The position numbers and the translations under genes are program-made. From Bactrocera neohumeralis (taxonomy: Eukaryota; Arthropoda; Insecta; Diptera; Tephritidae), in NCBI RefSeq assembly GCF_024586455.1, contig NC_065920.1, positions 72,904,215 to 72,968,214 on the forward strand: a stretch of DNA of 64,000 nt. The letters are read 5' to 3'. Below the pieces are notes generated by a model. That model had not been told where the DNA came from and searched no databases. It saw nothing but the letters and a program-made list of their open reading frames with translations. This document shows positions 45,301 to 51,949 of this stretch, one piece after another (position 1 is the stretch's first letter; every line of letters begins with the position of its first letter).

Positions 45301-47985
45301 TTACGTGCGGCGCCATTTCTTAATGATCTATCGGATGCTGTGCTCAACAAAGTGGTGGATCTGCTGCAGCGGGTGAGTAGAAAGTATGGAGTATAGGGTC
45401 AATACAAAATTTTAACTTCCTTTGACGCACAGAAATACTACGAACCCAATGCCTGCATAGTGCGCGAAGGCGAGGTGGGCAATGAGTTCTTCATTATACG
45501 TGGTGGTACGGTGACTATCAAAAAGAAAAATGAGCAAAATGTGGAACGTGTGGTGGATCGACGGAAGCGTGGTGATTATTTCGGTGAACAAGCGCTTCTA
45601 AATGCTGACCGACGGCAAGCCAGCGTGTATGCGGATGCGCCAGGCACTGAAGTACTCAAGTTAGACAGAGAGTAAGTGAGCTTTAATTGAGCTTTTTGAG
45701 TTCACCAAATACATTTATAACATAAGAGCTTTCACGTTTTAAAAATTTTCACTTGAGCTTTCGGTCAGAGCTTTCTCGGTTTCATTGATTACATACCAGT
45801 GTTTATACCAAAGAGTCAGGCGCTGAAGGGTTCAAATTAGTAAGCAAGCTTTCAATTGAGCTTTTAGATTTCAGCAGACACAATTATATTCAAAAGCTTT
45901 TCGCAGTTTCAAAATTTCACATGAGCTTCGGTAAGAGCTTTCATGGTTTATTGAATTCATAATGTACTAGATCTGATACTCCAGGAATAAAGAGCTTAAA
46001 TTGAACAGAGAAAGAATGTGCTTTCACTTAAGCTTTTAATAATGAGCTTTCAGGAAATAAATTTTCATACCAATAGCTTTCGGGGTTTATTAATAGTCAC
46101 TTGAGCTTTCACCAGATAGTTTTTTTATGAGTATTGAGGATTTTATTAGAGCTTTTAGTGAGAACTTTTACCAGATATATCTTAAAGCTTTCATTTATAT
46201 ATTTTCCTTTAGCTTTCAGTTAGAGCTTTCACCAGATAATATTTGTTAAGAGCTTTTATCAAATAAATTTTGATTCTAATTGTCTTCGGGGCTTATTAAT
46301 TTTCACTTGAGCTTTCATCAAATAAATTTTGTACGTGTTTTAACGATTTAAATAGAGCTTTCGATAACAATTTTTATCAGATACATCTAAGAGCTTTTAT
46401 AGTTTGTCAAATTTCTTAATCTTTCGGTTGGAGCTTTCACCAGATGAAATTTTTTAAGAGCTTTGTCAAAAACACTTGAACTTGCGGTTAGAGCTTTTAT
46501 CAAAAGATTGTTTATTTTAAAGTTCAAGCTTTTAATGTGTTCTTAAATATTATTAGTCTAGTTAACCTAGTGAAAGTTTGATACTTTAAGCTTTCTATTT
46601 ACATCTAAGAAATGGTCTCTTATTTTCATGAGCTTTCACCGCCTTCCATTACTCAATTCATTTAGTTCATTTCATTTAATAAAAATAAACAGTTTTTCTT
46701 AAAAACTTACAAAAATATCGACGTTTTTAACCAACAGAGCTTTCATCAGCTATCTCGGCACTATACCACAGCTGCGCGAGAAGCCCGAGGAACGTAAATC
46801 GGCCGAACGAAAGCAAAGCACACGACAATCCGAATTTGACAACGAATACGCACACATACAGCTAACTGATCTGAAAAAGGTAGCAACATTGGGTGCTGGC
46901 GCTTTCGGTTGTGTGGATTTGGTGACGTACAATGATAAAACTTTCGCTTTGAAAATCATCAAAAAAATCGATGTAATCAAACAGGACCAGGTAGAACATG
47001 TTTACAGCGAAAAACATGTCATGATGAAGTGTCGTAGCTCGCCGTTTATTATTGAGTAAGTTGTAATCTACATTACATTGAAGTTTTTGAGCTTACATTA
47101 TTTACTTTTTTTAGGTTATATAAGACTTTCCGCAATGAAAAATTTGTTTACTTTCTAATGGAAGCTTGTATGGGTGGTGATGTTTGGACGGTGATGTCAC
47201 AGCGCCGCTTCTTCGATGAGCGTACCGCCAAATTCATTGCCGGTTGTGTGGTGGAAGCTTTTGACTTTTTACACTCACACAATATTATTTATAGGGATTT
47301 GAAGCCGGAGAATTTAATGTTAACGACGGATGGGTATTGTAAGTTGGTGAGTTATGGAACACTTTAGTACTGTAAGAAGAACATAAAAAACTTACTTTCG
47401 AACTCACTTCAAAGGTCGATTTCGGCTTCGCCAAGCACATACCGCCCAATCAAAAAACGAACACCTTTGCCGGCACACCCGAATATGTCGCACCAGAGAT
47501 CATTTTGGATCGTGGTCATGATCGCGCCGTCGACTATTGGGCGCTGGGCATATTGATATTCGAATTGCTTGTGGGTAAAACACCATTTCGTGGACAAAAT
47601 CAAATCAAAATTTACCAGCAGATATTGGGCGGCATTGACGTCATACAAATGCCCTCGAAGATACCGCGTTCAGCACAGGGACTCATTAAGCATTTATGTA
47701 AGCAATTGCCGGCTGAGCGCCTGGGTTATCAGCGACGCGGCATTTTAGATATTAAGCGGCATAGGTGAGTGTTGGGAATATGAAAAATGATAATCTTATA
47801 AAAAATTATTCGCCTGCAGTTGGTTTGACAATTTGGATTGGAATAAGTTGAAATACAAGCAATTGCCGTCACCGATAAAGCGACCCATCACATGCAATAC
47901 TGACCTGCAGTACTTTGGACCAGCTGGTGTGGAGAATGACTATGATCCGCCCGATGAAACGAGCGGTTGGGATATTGATTTCTAA
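21198..47985 (+). CDS. cGMP-dependent protein kinase-like gene, 12 coding exons (probable CG4839 ortholog)
   Basis: Exons, each with AG/GT borders and compatible phase: 21198-21308, 36965-37024, 39511-40653, 41690-41800, about 44569-44708, 44844-45127, 45203-45372, 45433-45671, 46738-47055, 47115-47346, 47415-47764, 47820-47985. The joined frame gives about 1107 residues: a long disordered N-terminus (1-520), two tandem cyclic-nucleotide-binding domains (about 525-750), an AGC kinase domain (about 799-1056) and a PKG-type tail ending SGWDIDF. It should be a cytosolic or membrane-tethered Ser/Thr kinase released from autoinhibition by a cyclic nucleotide. The activation loop NTFAGTPEYVAPE differs from the WTFCGTPEYVAPE I recall for foraging and Pkg21D. 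With the long N-terminus, this favours the third fly PKG-like gene, CG4839; that name is from memory. The kinase half is certain; exons 1, 2 and 5 are the least certain parts of the model. Confidence 0.9.
22090..22830 (-). mobile_element. R1/Jockey-type non-LTR relic: RT palm to RNase H
   Basis: Read on the minus strand from 22800: CWAEGSGLAVVPNKTELVLF followed by TGRYRTLD, matching the RT region after the catalytic box. Then come LTWKPNLEEKASKALIALY and RVMLWFNDTVVM.ILF across shifts. At 22250-22110 follow ECKTHIKFVWVPGQRGIGGS and CKADELARNG, the end of an RNase H domain. Stops and deletions are common. Confidence 0.75.
23500..23760 (-). mobile_element. Second RNase H fragment of a non-LTR retrotransposon
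   Basis: The minus strand reads SNYRNESIDILSDSQTVLIA and ISTYEIKSLLAEVNRTVEQ, then IQLHLIWMPHT and, after a shift, SVAGNELTDELARSQR. These are the DSQ and elder/ADELAR blocks of retrotransposon RNase H. It is a separate copy from the 22.1-kb fragment, because both contain the same terminal block. Confidence 0.75.
24386..25730. mobile_element. MITE with long terminal inverted repeats, split by a second MITE
   Basis: Left end: a T-rich tract, TCGTACTCCCAAAAATTGG, then GACACCTCTAAGAAAGCCTC at about 24450. Right end, inverted: CACCCTAAT, TTCGTACTCAGAAAAATTG, TAGACACTTCTAAGAAAGGC. The inverted repeats are about 85 bp. Without the nested insertion the element is about 610 bp. It has no coding capacity and is related to the element at 32.02 kb. 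Confidence 0.7.
24731..25459. mobile_element. Non-autonomous piggyBac-like element with TTAA target duplication
   Basis: An 18-bp perfect terminal inverted repeat, GGGGGTATTCTGGTCTAG, is flanked on both sides by TTAA (24727-24730 and 25460-25463). The 729-bp interior has no meaningful open frame. TTAA duplication is the hallmark of the piggyBac superfamily. The clean ends suggest a fairly recent insertion into the older MITE around it. Confidence 0.85.
25800..25950. repeat. Poly-T tract with CAAA interruptions
   Basis: About 150 bases of T runs broken by CAA or CAAAA. The open frames here translate to Phe runs and are artefacts. Confidence 0.7.
26980..27880 (+). mobile_element. Mariner-type transposase relic (same family as 7.64 kb)
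   Basis: It starts with TTTTTCAATAGGGAGGTAC. Readable pieces include ENDSDFHRKIIFSDEAHFCL, NGFTNKQNLRYW, MNGNRYRSMITEYFWPELDD, VDLDNLWFQSDGATSHTVNV and a shifted C-terminus through about 27840. First and second catalytic Asp motifs are visible (FSDEAHF, QSDGATSHT) but frameshifts destroy the frame. Confidence 0.85.
28005..28175 (+). mobile_element. Mariner C-terminal fragment
   Basis: The DNA is similar to 53830-53990: GTCAACGTTTT, CGTTTTAGAAATACCTCAAT, AGTATCAAAGGTGCTTCGAA, GCAAAAGTATACAG. The latter reads EIPQSEWQKCFEN in that copy, a mariner C-terminal motif. Confidence 0.65.
28745..29095. repeat. 31-bp minisatellite with ecdysone-response-element-like palindromes
   Basis: About 11 copies of a unit close to TTTGTTTACATTTTATGAGG then TCAATGACC, at 29-35 bp spacing. 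Five copies carry an inverted AGGTCA pair with one base between: GGGTCAATGACCT (28810), AGGTCAATGACCT (28870, perfect), AGGTCAGTGACCC (28902), GGGTCAATGAACC (28968) and AGGTCAGTAACCT (28997). Such IR-1 sites are the known binding form for EcR/USP. The array lies in intron 1 of the kinase gene. Confidence 0.8.
31082..31970 (+). mobile_element. Mariner transposase relic
   Basis: Ordered pieces: SRTAININ-type GRPSTS region at about 31130, LVLENQRLTVRDLIGIVEIS, GSMKTILKDHLGLRKVKARL, FGDESWIYAYESE (first catalytic Asp), PRQKRSKIKVMFTFFLD, PQPQYSPDLAPCDF (third Asp), FESIEDIKSE and KGDYFKGDVLKFEK. The second catalytic motif is gone (FLHYRL in place of LHHDNAP) and several stops occur. Confidence 0.85.
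32019..32403. mobile_element. Compact MITE with about 80-bp inverted repeats
   Basis: It runs from TAGAGCGATTCA to TGAATCACTCTA. Internally TAGACACTTCTAAGAAAGCC on the left mirrors GGCTTTCTTAGAGGTGTCTA on the right. TA dinucleotides at the ends suit a Tc1/mariner-type target duplication. It shares its terminal sequence with the element at 24.39-25.73 kb. Confidence 0.75.
32610..33030 (+). mobile_element. Mariner transposase N-terminal/central fragment
   Basis: Pieces read ALMDRLNTF.LKFW (frame-shifted), LPKDLNLLQNRRLIKFTKDM, LENVAVDPTYKDITRNIIDN, ETYVNFHSVETNQQSSVWRS. The catalytic GDET is altered to DNET and the C-terminal half is missing apart from a short tail. Confidence 0.75.
34860..35290 (-). 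mobile_element. Mariner transposase N-terminal/central fragment, minus strand
   Basis: Read from 35290 down: AFE.HKVFSKGREVIENLHA, then CAGIREIEEDLNISYGL, IFINVLSISQRDHAKLVPRP, RFIKPIITGNEWIY and RDVETL.QFNKWSSKT. The catalytic GDE is altered to GNE. Stops are present. Confidence 0.75.
35555..35860 (+). mobile_element. Mariner C-terminal fragment
   Basis: HDSPKLCENFYTSTI resembles the segment before SPDLAPSD in cecropia-type copies. Then NGKNFKNE-like sequence and YESFYKSAFIKLLSKWQQNI follow at about 35710-35790, a typical mariner C-terminus. Several frame changes. Confidence 0.5.
35990..36665 (+). mobile_element. Mariner transposase C-terminal two-thirds relic
   Basis: KQRRVDIAQEMLDSVREDPY, VYESEIGTTTQSSQWKLPHE and SRPKKARKVRS are followed by NKEYYLQFMRNLGEAI, a mutated catalytic block, FPRPGPL in place of SPDLAPCD, FPKLY.PMKGRQYATIEKIK and a terminal GDYFEGDK-like segment (about 36610-36650). 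Stops and shifts are frequent. Confidence 0.8.
36965..37024 (+). CDS. Kinase coding exon 2 (20 codons)
   Basis: A pyrimidine-rich tract ending in TTGCAG precedes 60 bases coding QIGRYIRREETALFTPKSSE, followed by a GTAAGC donor. Both borders are phase 0, matching exons 1 and 3. It is too short for ordinary ORF detection; splice-site quality and the shared phase are the evidence. The charged YIRREE segment may continue into a short helix with the start of exon 3. Confidence 0.6.
37025..39510 (+). other. Kinase intron 2
   Basis: This 2.5-kb intron contains one degenerate mariner-like relic (about 37840-38900) and two TATCGAT-type motifs near 37475 and 37494. The last 400 bases are rich in CAACAA and CA runs. 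The acceptor region lacks a strong pyrimidine tract, which leaves two possible exon 3 starts. Confidence 0.55.
37840..38900 (+). mobile_element. Degenerate mariner-type relic in kinase intron 2
   Basis: It starts near 37840 and carries MQSLSSKQRLQIV.LYYENS at 37937, SVFRALRSTFGQHNRPTEHT, FCSAKTHFWLNGYVNK (D/E-containing motif eroded), and shifted YFFKNDAGENITVNGDRYRA-like sequence. At 38620-38700 it reads IEARDLGDIWFQ.DGATSYT. Related to the families at 7.64 and 26.98 kb but more diverged. Confidence 0.8.
39511..40653 (+). CDS. Kinase coding exon 3, long low-complexity N-terminal region
   Basis: An open phase-0 frame of 381 codons begins LLRKSQEQIIDNR if the acceptor AG at 39509-39510 is used. 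A second acceptor at 39527-39528 would start it at EQIIDNR. It ends at a GTAAGC donor (40654). There is no in-frame ATG near its 5' end, so it is an internal exon. The protein is rich in Asn/Ser/Gly, then acidic (LEEEEQRDE), then has a Gln run, a basic SKSKSWRKAR segment and a proline stretch (IPPPPPLPPQPL) that could bind SH3 or WW domains. GC content is far above its surroundings. The opposite-strand open frames here are shadows. Confidence 0.82.
41028..41410. repeat. 93-bp tandem repeat with a hairpin, kinase intron 3
   Basis: Four copies start with CAGCGCTTT at 41028, 41121, 41232 and 41325 (spacings 93, 111, 93). The 111-bp unit contains an extra duplicated TGATTAGTTCTCATG. Each unit holds a near-palindrome such as GCTTTCATGTGCATGAAAGC. 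It lies directly downstream of exon 3. Confidence 0.85.
41690..41800 (+). CDS. Kinase coding exon 4 (linker)
   Basis: The acceptor TGTCTTCAG precedes 37 codons starting FSIERQFYTLSEILNLSDN and ending GVLVE, then a GTAATC donor. Phase 0 on both sides matches exons 3 and 5. No domain is recognised. The region lies where other PKGs have dimerisation and autoinhibitory segments. Confidence 0.7.
42040..42430. repeat. Tandem duplication of about 237 bp, kinase intron 4
   Basis: TTGGCATCTGAGAAT occurs at about 42043 and 42278. Downstream parts align as well (TCCAAATTGATCAT with GCCAAATTTATCAA; GCACAGACTTTTTGAAC with GACCGAGACTTTTTTGACC). Confidence 0.65.
42455..42570 (-). repeat. Interspersed repeat, copy 1 (SINE-like or retrotransposon tail)
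   Basis: The minus strand starts with GTTGTTGTTGTTCTAGCGGC, followed by GCCGAGTTGACAGTCCTTGA, CCGGATAAAAAATTTGGATC, CGTTCCGGACGTCGTGGGAA. The same order of blocks occurs on the plus strand at 53.58-53.71 kb. Confidence 0.6.
43330..43990. repeat. Tandem repeat of about 245 bp, three copies, kinase intron 4
   Basis: TAGTCAA.TCATCACAGC recurs at 43353, 43594 and 43842 (241 and 248 bases apart). Each copy is followed by GACTTCA or similar and, about 120 bases on, TACGGAAT or ATGGAATCCTATA. No coding potential. Confidence 0.7.
44569..44708 (+). CDS. Kinase coding exon 5 (autoinhibitory-linker region; 5' border uncertain)
   Basis: The frame reads through QVHRVEGGLIFTRPNLPAKK to EKDNE and ends in phase 2 at a GTAAGC donor (44709). 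The acceptor is unclear: AG at 44567-44568 keeps phase 0, and AG at 44615-44616 (ACACCACAG) is another phase-0 choice. A TGA at 44548 lies just upstream in frame, and an ATG at 44554 (MNNEKEQ) could start a shorter isoform from a promoter inside the gene. The segment sits directly before the first nucleotide-binding domain, where PKG pseudosubstrate sequences lie. Confidence 0.72.
44844..45127 (+). CDS. Kinase coding exon 6, cyclic-nucleotide-binding domain A
   Basis: The acceptor GGCATGCAG joins in phase 2 (GA+A = Glu) and the exon ends in phase 1 at a GTAAGT donor. Residues RNDFLNNYMDKERKEMVIDA form the PKG-type lead-in helices, followed by the beta-barrel and the phosphate-binding cassette FGELAILYNANRLASV. 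The cassette keeps Gly-Glu and the phosphate-binding Arg. The residue after Arg is Leu, where PKGs with cGMP selectivity have Thr (FGELAILYN..RTA). Confidence 0.95.
45203..45372 (+). CDS. Kinase coding exon 7, end of domain A and linker to domain B
   Basis: The acceptor CTTCTTCGTAG joins in phase 1 and the GTGAGT donor is phase 0. It codes ATTNARVWKITRETFRQIM, then a helix (LTFLRAAPFLNDLSDAVLNK) that opens the second nucleotide-binding domain. This matches the PKG pattern of a final alpha-C helix followed by the B-domain lead-in. Confidence 0.95.
45433..45671 (+). CDS. Kinase coding exon 8, cyclic-nucleotide-binding domain B
   Basis: The acceptor GACGCACAG starts KYYEPNACIVREGEVGNEFF, continuing to the cassette GDYFGEQALLNADRRQASV and ending in DRE (phase 2, GTAAGT donor). 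The conserved FGE and Arg are present. The residue after Arg is Gln in place of the Thr seen in canonical PKG B domains (VRTANV), so nucleotide choice may differ. Confidence 0.95.
45672..46737. repeat. Kinase intron 8 filled with AGCTTT-type repeats
   Basis: By eye nearly 30 copies of GAGCTTTCA or GAGCTTTTA lie in this 1.07-kb intron, many extended as GAGCTTTCACCAGATA. Spacing is irregular at 20-60 bases. Exon 9 itself begins AGCTTTCATCAG, the same motif. The neighbouring introns 5-7 and 9-11 are under 150 bases and lack it. Confidence 0.8.
46738..47055 (+). CDS. Kinase coding exon 9, kinase N-lobe
   Basis: The acceptor AACCAACAG joins as EAFISYLGTI. The exon then gives the hinge and the kinase start LKKVATLGAGAFGCVDLV (glycine loop), the catalytic Lys in FALKII and the alpha-C Glu in VYSEKHVM. 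It ends PFIIE at a GTAAGT donor in phase 2. The first bases of the exon match the AGCTTTCA-type repeat that fills the preceding intron. Confidence 0.96.
47115..47346 (+). CDS. Kinase coding exon 10, catalytic loop
   Basis: A TTTTTTTAG acceptor and GTGAGT donor bound an exon that codes LYKTFRNEKFVYFLMEACMG, the PKG hinge signature. The catalytic loop IIYRDLKPENLML follows, with the Asp and Asn needed for catalysis. The exon stops just before the DFG motif, ending CKL in phase 0. All kinase-essential residues here are intact. Confidence 0.96.
47415..47764 (+). CDS. Kinase coding exon 11, DFG to C-lobe
   Basis: The exon starts VDFGFAKHIPPNQKT, with the magnesium-binding DFG, then the activation segment NTFAGTPEYVAPEIILDRGH and the AGC-kinase signatures DYWALGILIFELLVGKTPF and PAERLGYQRRGILDIK. 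It ends CAT AG in phase 2 with a GTGAGT donor. The family fixes the frame, and no break is visible. Confidence 0.96.
47820..47985 (+). CDS. Kinase coding exon 12, C-terminal tail and stop
   Basis: The acceptor CGCCTGCAG completes HSWFDNLDWNKLKYKQLP. The AGC tail continues through QYFGPAGVENDYDPPDETSG and ends WDIDF-TAA. PKG C-termini end in a closely similar SGWD.DF motif, so the stop is authentic. Confidence 0.96.
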
Positions 47986-48049
47986 AGAGCGCAAGCAATG
48001 TCAATATTTTTTCGAAAAAGCAATTTATATGTTACATAATTAAAGTTAG

Positions 48050-48314
48050 AATAAAATTATTTACAATTATTTTTAGATGTAAATTATAATTATTAATGTT
48101 TAAGCGACTTATTTTGACAAAACTTCTTTATAATTTTGTGTATATTTTAGACAGACTCTAACGCTCGAGCCAAATTAGTTAGATATTTTATAAAAATTGA
48201 GACAAAAAAATTTAATTAATCTATTTACATGTGTAGATTGATAAACAAATACTTGCCTGGTGAAGAAAATTGTCTTATGATAACGTGAAATAACGGTATA
48301 TTTTTGGAAATAAA
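48050..48314 (+). terminator. Poly(A) signals of the kinase gene
   Basis: Two AATAAA hexamers follow the stop codon, at about 48050-48055 (65 bases downstream) and 48309-48314. Either could define the 3' end; the DNA between them is AT-rich and has no open frame. Confidence 0.6.
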
Positions 48315-48375
48315 GATTCACTGATATTAGAAAAGCATATATGTATATTGAAATACTGATTTGTAAAATCTAAGC

Positions 48376-48780
48376 TGCTTAGGTTAAATTAGGTTAGGTT
48401 AGATTAGGTTAAGAGGTCGATTGAAACAGGTATCTCATTTAAACAGCTCCCAACGCCGTCCGTTATGTTACCCAGAAACTCTTATTTTTGAGATCATATA
48501 AGCCTTACAAAGAGATAAAGCGCTTTGAGCATAGCACAAATTTGTTGAGATGTCTAATGTCATTTGTGGCTATATCTTCTGGCATAATAGACCTAAGATC
48601 GCGGTGCTTTCCTCGTTTATCAATCAATATCTACTGTTTCGCCGAGGTAAGATACGAAGATGTTTCAGCCTCACTCTTGCAAAAGCTGAACAATGCAGCT
48701 GAAAGTGCCTGCATGTTCTCACCTCACACTTCTCTATATAACTTTGACAACTAGCGATTTGAGTTCCTACAATGCCACAA
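48376..48780. repeat. TTAGG-like short array and attached unassigned segment
   Basis: TTAGGTTAAATTAGGTTAGG followed by TTAGATTAGGTTA (48380-48412) is an imperfect TTAGG repeat. The adjoining sequence to about 48780 has an 88-codon frame (48488-48754) but no recognised domain. It may belong to an interspersed repeat. Confidence 0.45.
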
Positions 48781-50060
48781 TAAAACCTCCTGCTGTTTGT
48801 GAAATACGAGTGTGAGCCGTTAAGTACTTACTCTCACTCTCCGATGGTGACTTCAAGGTCATCAGTGTTGGCTACTTTAAGAGAAATTTACTATTATCTA
48901 ATACATACAATCCCATTTACGAATATCTGCTCATAGTTTTATTTCGACCGCGTGAGGAAGCGACTGGATACGTATTTAAAAAATATGGTTACAGAAATAT
49001 TTCAGACGGTGAATGGATTTTTGCTGTTGGAAGAAAAATGTCTATTGGATGATGGCTACAATACGCAAGGTATGTAGGGAGAGTAAGCAACTCCAGAGAC
49101 GGCGTGGCTCTAATCATTAATATCACAATTTAATCACAATAAAAAGGCCATTAAAAAGGTACATCTACTTTGATCACCCGGTACCAAACTAGATATTTGA
49201 AAACTGTGCTGCATTTGCTCATTCTGGACCGTGAGACCACTCCACAGGAAACCGAAGAAGTTTCGGAGTTATATGATGGCTGTCAGGGAAACATTAATCT
49301 ACTAGTACACACAAAAGACCAAAAAGCAATCGATATAGTGAGTTTGACTCGTCGAATTTGTTTCAAAGAAAATGCATGCTATTAGCATGAAAACTGAGGG
49401 CTACCTTTTTTTGAGATTCAAATATTTCCATAGCCAAATTGACTGATTTTTGAATTTTATCTTAATGAGAAGAGAACACTCAAAAGGAATATCATACAGA
49501 TATGCCGAAAATATGTATACTTTTCAGTTAGTTTAAAGAAACTGGAGCATCGTTGGAAATAAGCGTATCGAACTAATAGGAGACTATGTTGAGAAATAAG
49601 TCGACATTTTTAGAAAGCTTTCGTTTTTCCTTTATAGACTTAGGATTTATCGAAACTCATATTATTAGAAATACCTGTTAATATTAATTTTCTAAAAAGC
49701 CTCAAAGCGCTGAAAACTTTACCTAAAACCGCTTGTGAATTGCAAAAACAATCGATTTTTTATTTTCATTTGTATGCTTAAAAATATTCTCCAAAAATGT
49801 GAAATCGATGAGGGAACATCTTCAGAGATGTGAGCGTATTTACAAGAATTTTATAAGTTACTGTAATCGGTTTCCAAAACTTTTGCAGTGTTTCGCTCAA
49901 AATGCTGTTTTGAGGGTCATTGAGAAAACCGAAGCTGTTGGATCGATTGATTTGAAATTTTCTAACGATCCTCTAAAATATATTTATCAGGTTCTAAATG
50001 AAAGAATAAGATTTTATATAATAACTTAGATATAGGTTAATTTCAAGTGGACACATGAAA
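48780..50060. other. No recognised gene
   Basis: Frames of 71 codons (49170-49385) and 76 codons (49799-50029) match nothing known to me and have no supporting signals. Confidence 0.35.
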
Positions 50061-50129
50061 ACACATTTTTAAGTTCACAGTTCATTTTGAATTTTGTATC
50101 AAGTTCTGCGTTTTCGTCGATATTTTATT

Positions 50130-51080
50130 AAAATGGGAAGAGAAAAACATTTAACGCCGGGAAAGAGAGCGCCATAGTACGGAGGAGTAAATTCGATCCT
50201 TTTAAGTCAGTCAGAGAAATTATGATGGAAGTTAATGACGAATATGGAGTGGTCGTGTCCAGAAAGCTTGTTGGAAGACGAGTGAAAGAAGCTCAAGTTT
50301 TTGAACAAATTAGCAGGAAGAAATGACTGCTGCCAAAACGCTACATTAAAAATCGACTGGCATTTGTAAAGGTTCTGTAGACCTACCAGCACAATTTTGG
50401 AGAAACGTGCTTTGGAGCGACGAAACCAAGATAAATGAAATGGGTTCAGATGGAAAAATATTTGCACAACGTCAAGCCCTTAACTCCATGTAGGTATACC
50501 AAAAAAATAATTAAGCATGGCGGTGGAAGTATCTTGCACTGAGGCGCATTTTCATTGCACGGCATCGAGCCAATTGTTCGAATAAATGGTAAAATCGACC
50601 GGTTTCAGTATTTGGATATACTAAAAAATAAACTGAAGCCATGGGTATTTGAATACATGTCCATAGACTGTACATTTATGCAAGGCAATGATTCGAAGCA
50701 CACCGCGAAGGTAGAAAAGCATTGACTCGACAATGAAACAATTGGAATACTGGATTGGGCTGCGCTAAGTCCAGATCTGAATCCAATAATAGAAAATATA
50801 GAATGATATCAAGACCAAAAAGAAGCAAAAAGTTCAAAAGTTTTGAAGATTTATGTGCCGAAATTGAGAAGGCTTGGTGTTCAATCCCAAAGGAACGATG
50901 TCGAAAAATAATGGACAGCATGCAGCGAAGATGTGAAGGGGTGATTAAAAATGGTGAATATAGTACAAAAAACTAACGAAGTGTTCATAAAATTGTGGTA
51001 TATAAACGGATAATAACTTTATTTATATTTCCAAAGCCCAAAAAAAATTCAGTAATAACGCGTTTTTTGTGACTTTCCAG
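50130..51080 (+). mobile_element. Tc1-type transposase relic
   Basis: It starts MGREKHLTPGKRA at 50133. Pieces read VSRKLVGRRVKEAQVFEQIS, IKNRLAFVKVL, KHGGGSILH.GAFSLHGIEP, IVRINGKIDRFQYLDILKNK, FMQGNDSKHTA and LDWAALSPDLNPI, then KTKRSKKFKSFEDLCAEIEK and IPKERCRKIMDSMQRRCEGV. The second catalytic motif (FQQDNDPKHT in relatives) reads QGND, so the Asp is lost. Many frameshifts. Confidence 0.85.
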
Positions 51081-51090
51081 TAAATACATA

Positions 51091-51942
51091 CAAGGTGTGT
51101 TCCAAAGTAAACAGGACTTAAAAAAAACAGAACAAATTGTTTTTTCGGCAAAATCAATTTATTTTATTAAAAATAGTCTTCTTCTGCTTCAAAACAGCTT
51201 TTTGCTTGGTCCAAAAGCATGTCGAACGAGTGTTTTAGCTCGTTGGCCGGTATGGCCGCCAGTATGCCGGTGCAAGCTATTTGAAAGGGTTCTACGTGTG
51301 CATAACGCTTTCCTTTCATGGGCAAATGCATTATCAGGTGAATACGGGGAATGGTTAATGGTTAAAATGTGATTTTGGTCAAATAATCGGTCACAAGCAT
51401 CGATCGATTCTGAACAATTTTTGGTCGTAAGCGCAAATGTTCGGTCCAAATGCGATAAATCCATGTTTTGGAGTTGTTCAATTCCATTTCCATGAATTTC
51501 AATGACGATTTCGGCTGATTTTTGATGAATTCACACACAGTTTTGGTGGAATTTCCGGTGATCACGGATTTTGATTGGCCCACATGTTAATCGTCATTTA
51601 TGACCTTATGACCTCACGACCACTTTGAAAACCTTGAAACCACTCGTGTACTCTGCTACGGGATAGGCAATCATCGCCATAAACTCAATTGAAACGTTTC
51701 GATAAAAGTTTTACCAATTTTAAAACAAAATTTAATGTTAGCTCTTTGTTCGAAGCTCATTTTCGCACCGATAACACAAACATACTGACACTTAAAACGC
51801 AATAACTTCACTTCCAATCAATGAAATGTCATGAAATTCTAACTAGACAATCGATAAAGATAGCAAATTCTAACGCAGCAGTCGACATATAGATGACGAT
51901 GGCTAAATTCAAAAAATCCTGTTTACTTTGGAATGCTCCTTG
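51091..51942 (-). mobile_element. Internally deleted mariner with intact terminal inverted repeats
   Basis: CAAGGTGTGTTCCAAAGTAA then ACAGGACTT on the left mirrors CAAGGAGCATTCCAAAGTAA then ACAGGATTT on the right (25 of 29 bases). The interior reads on the minus strand: GQSKSVITGNSTKTVCEFIK, NQPKSSLKFMEMELNNSKTW (N-terminal domain), then a jump to ILTINHSPYSPDNAF (end of the catalytic domain). The centre of the transposase is missing. A TA precedes the left end. Confidence 0.8.
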
Positions 51943-51949
51943 CATAACC

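Noticed and set aside
44844..47985. Assignment of the kinase as foraging or Pkg21D
   Set aside because: The activation loop (NTFAGT rather than WTFCGT), altered nucleotide cassettes and long low-complexity N-terminus differ from both. CG4839 is the better fit, though this rests on memory.
48376..48415. Telomere or chromosome end
   Set aside because: The repeat is short, imperfect and internal, and flies do not use TTAGG telomeres.
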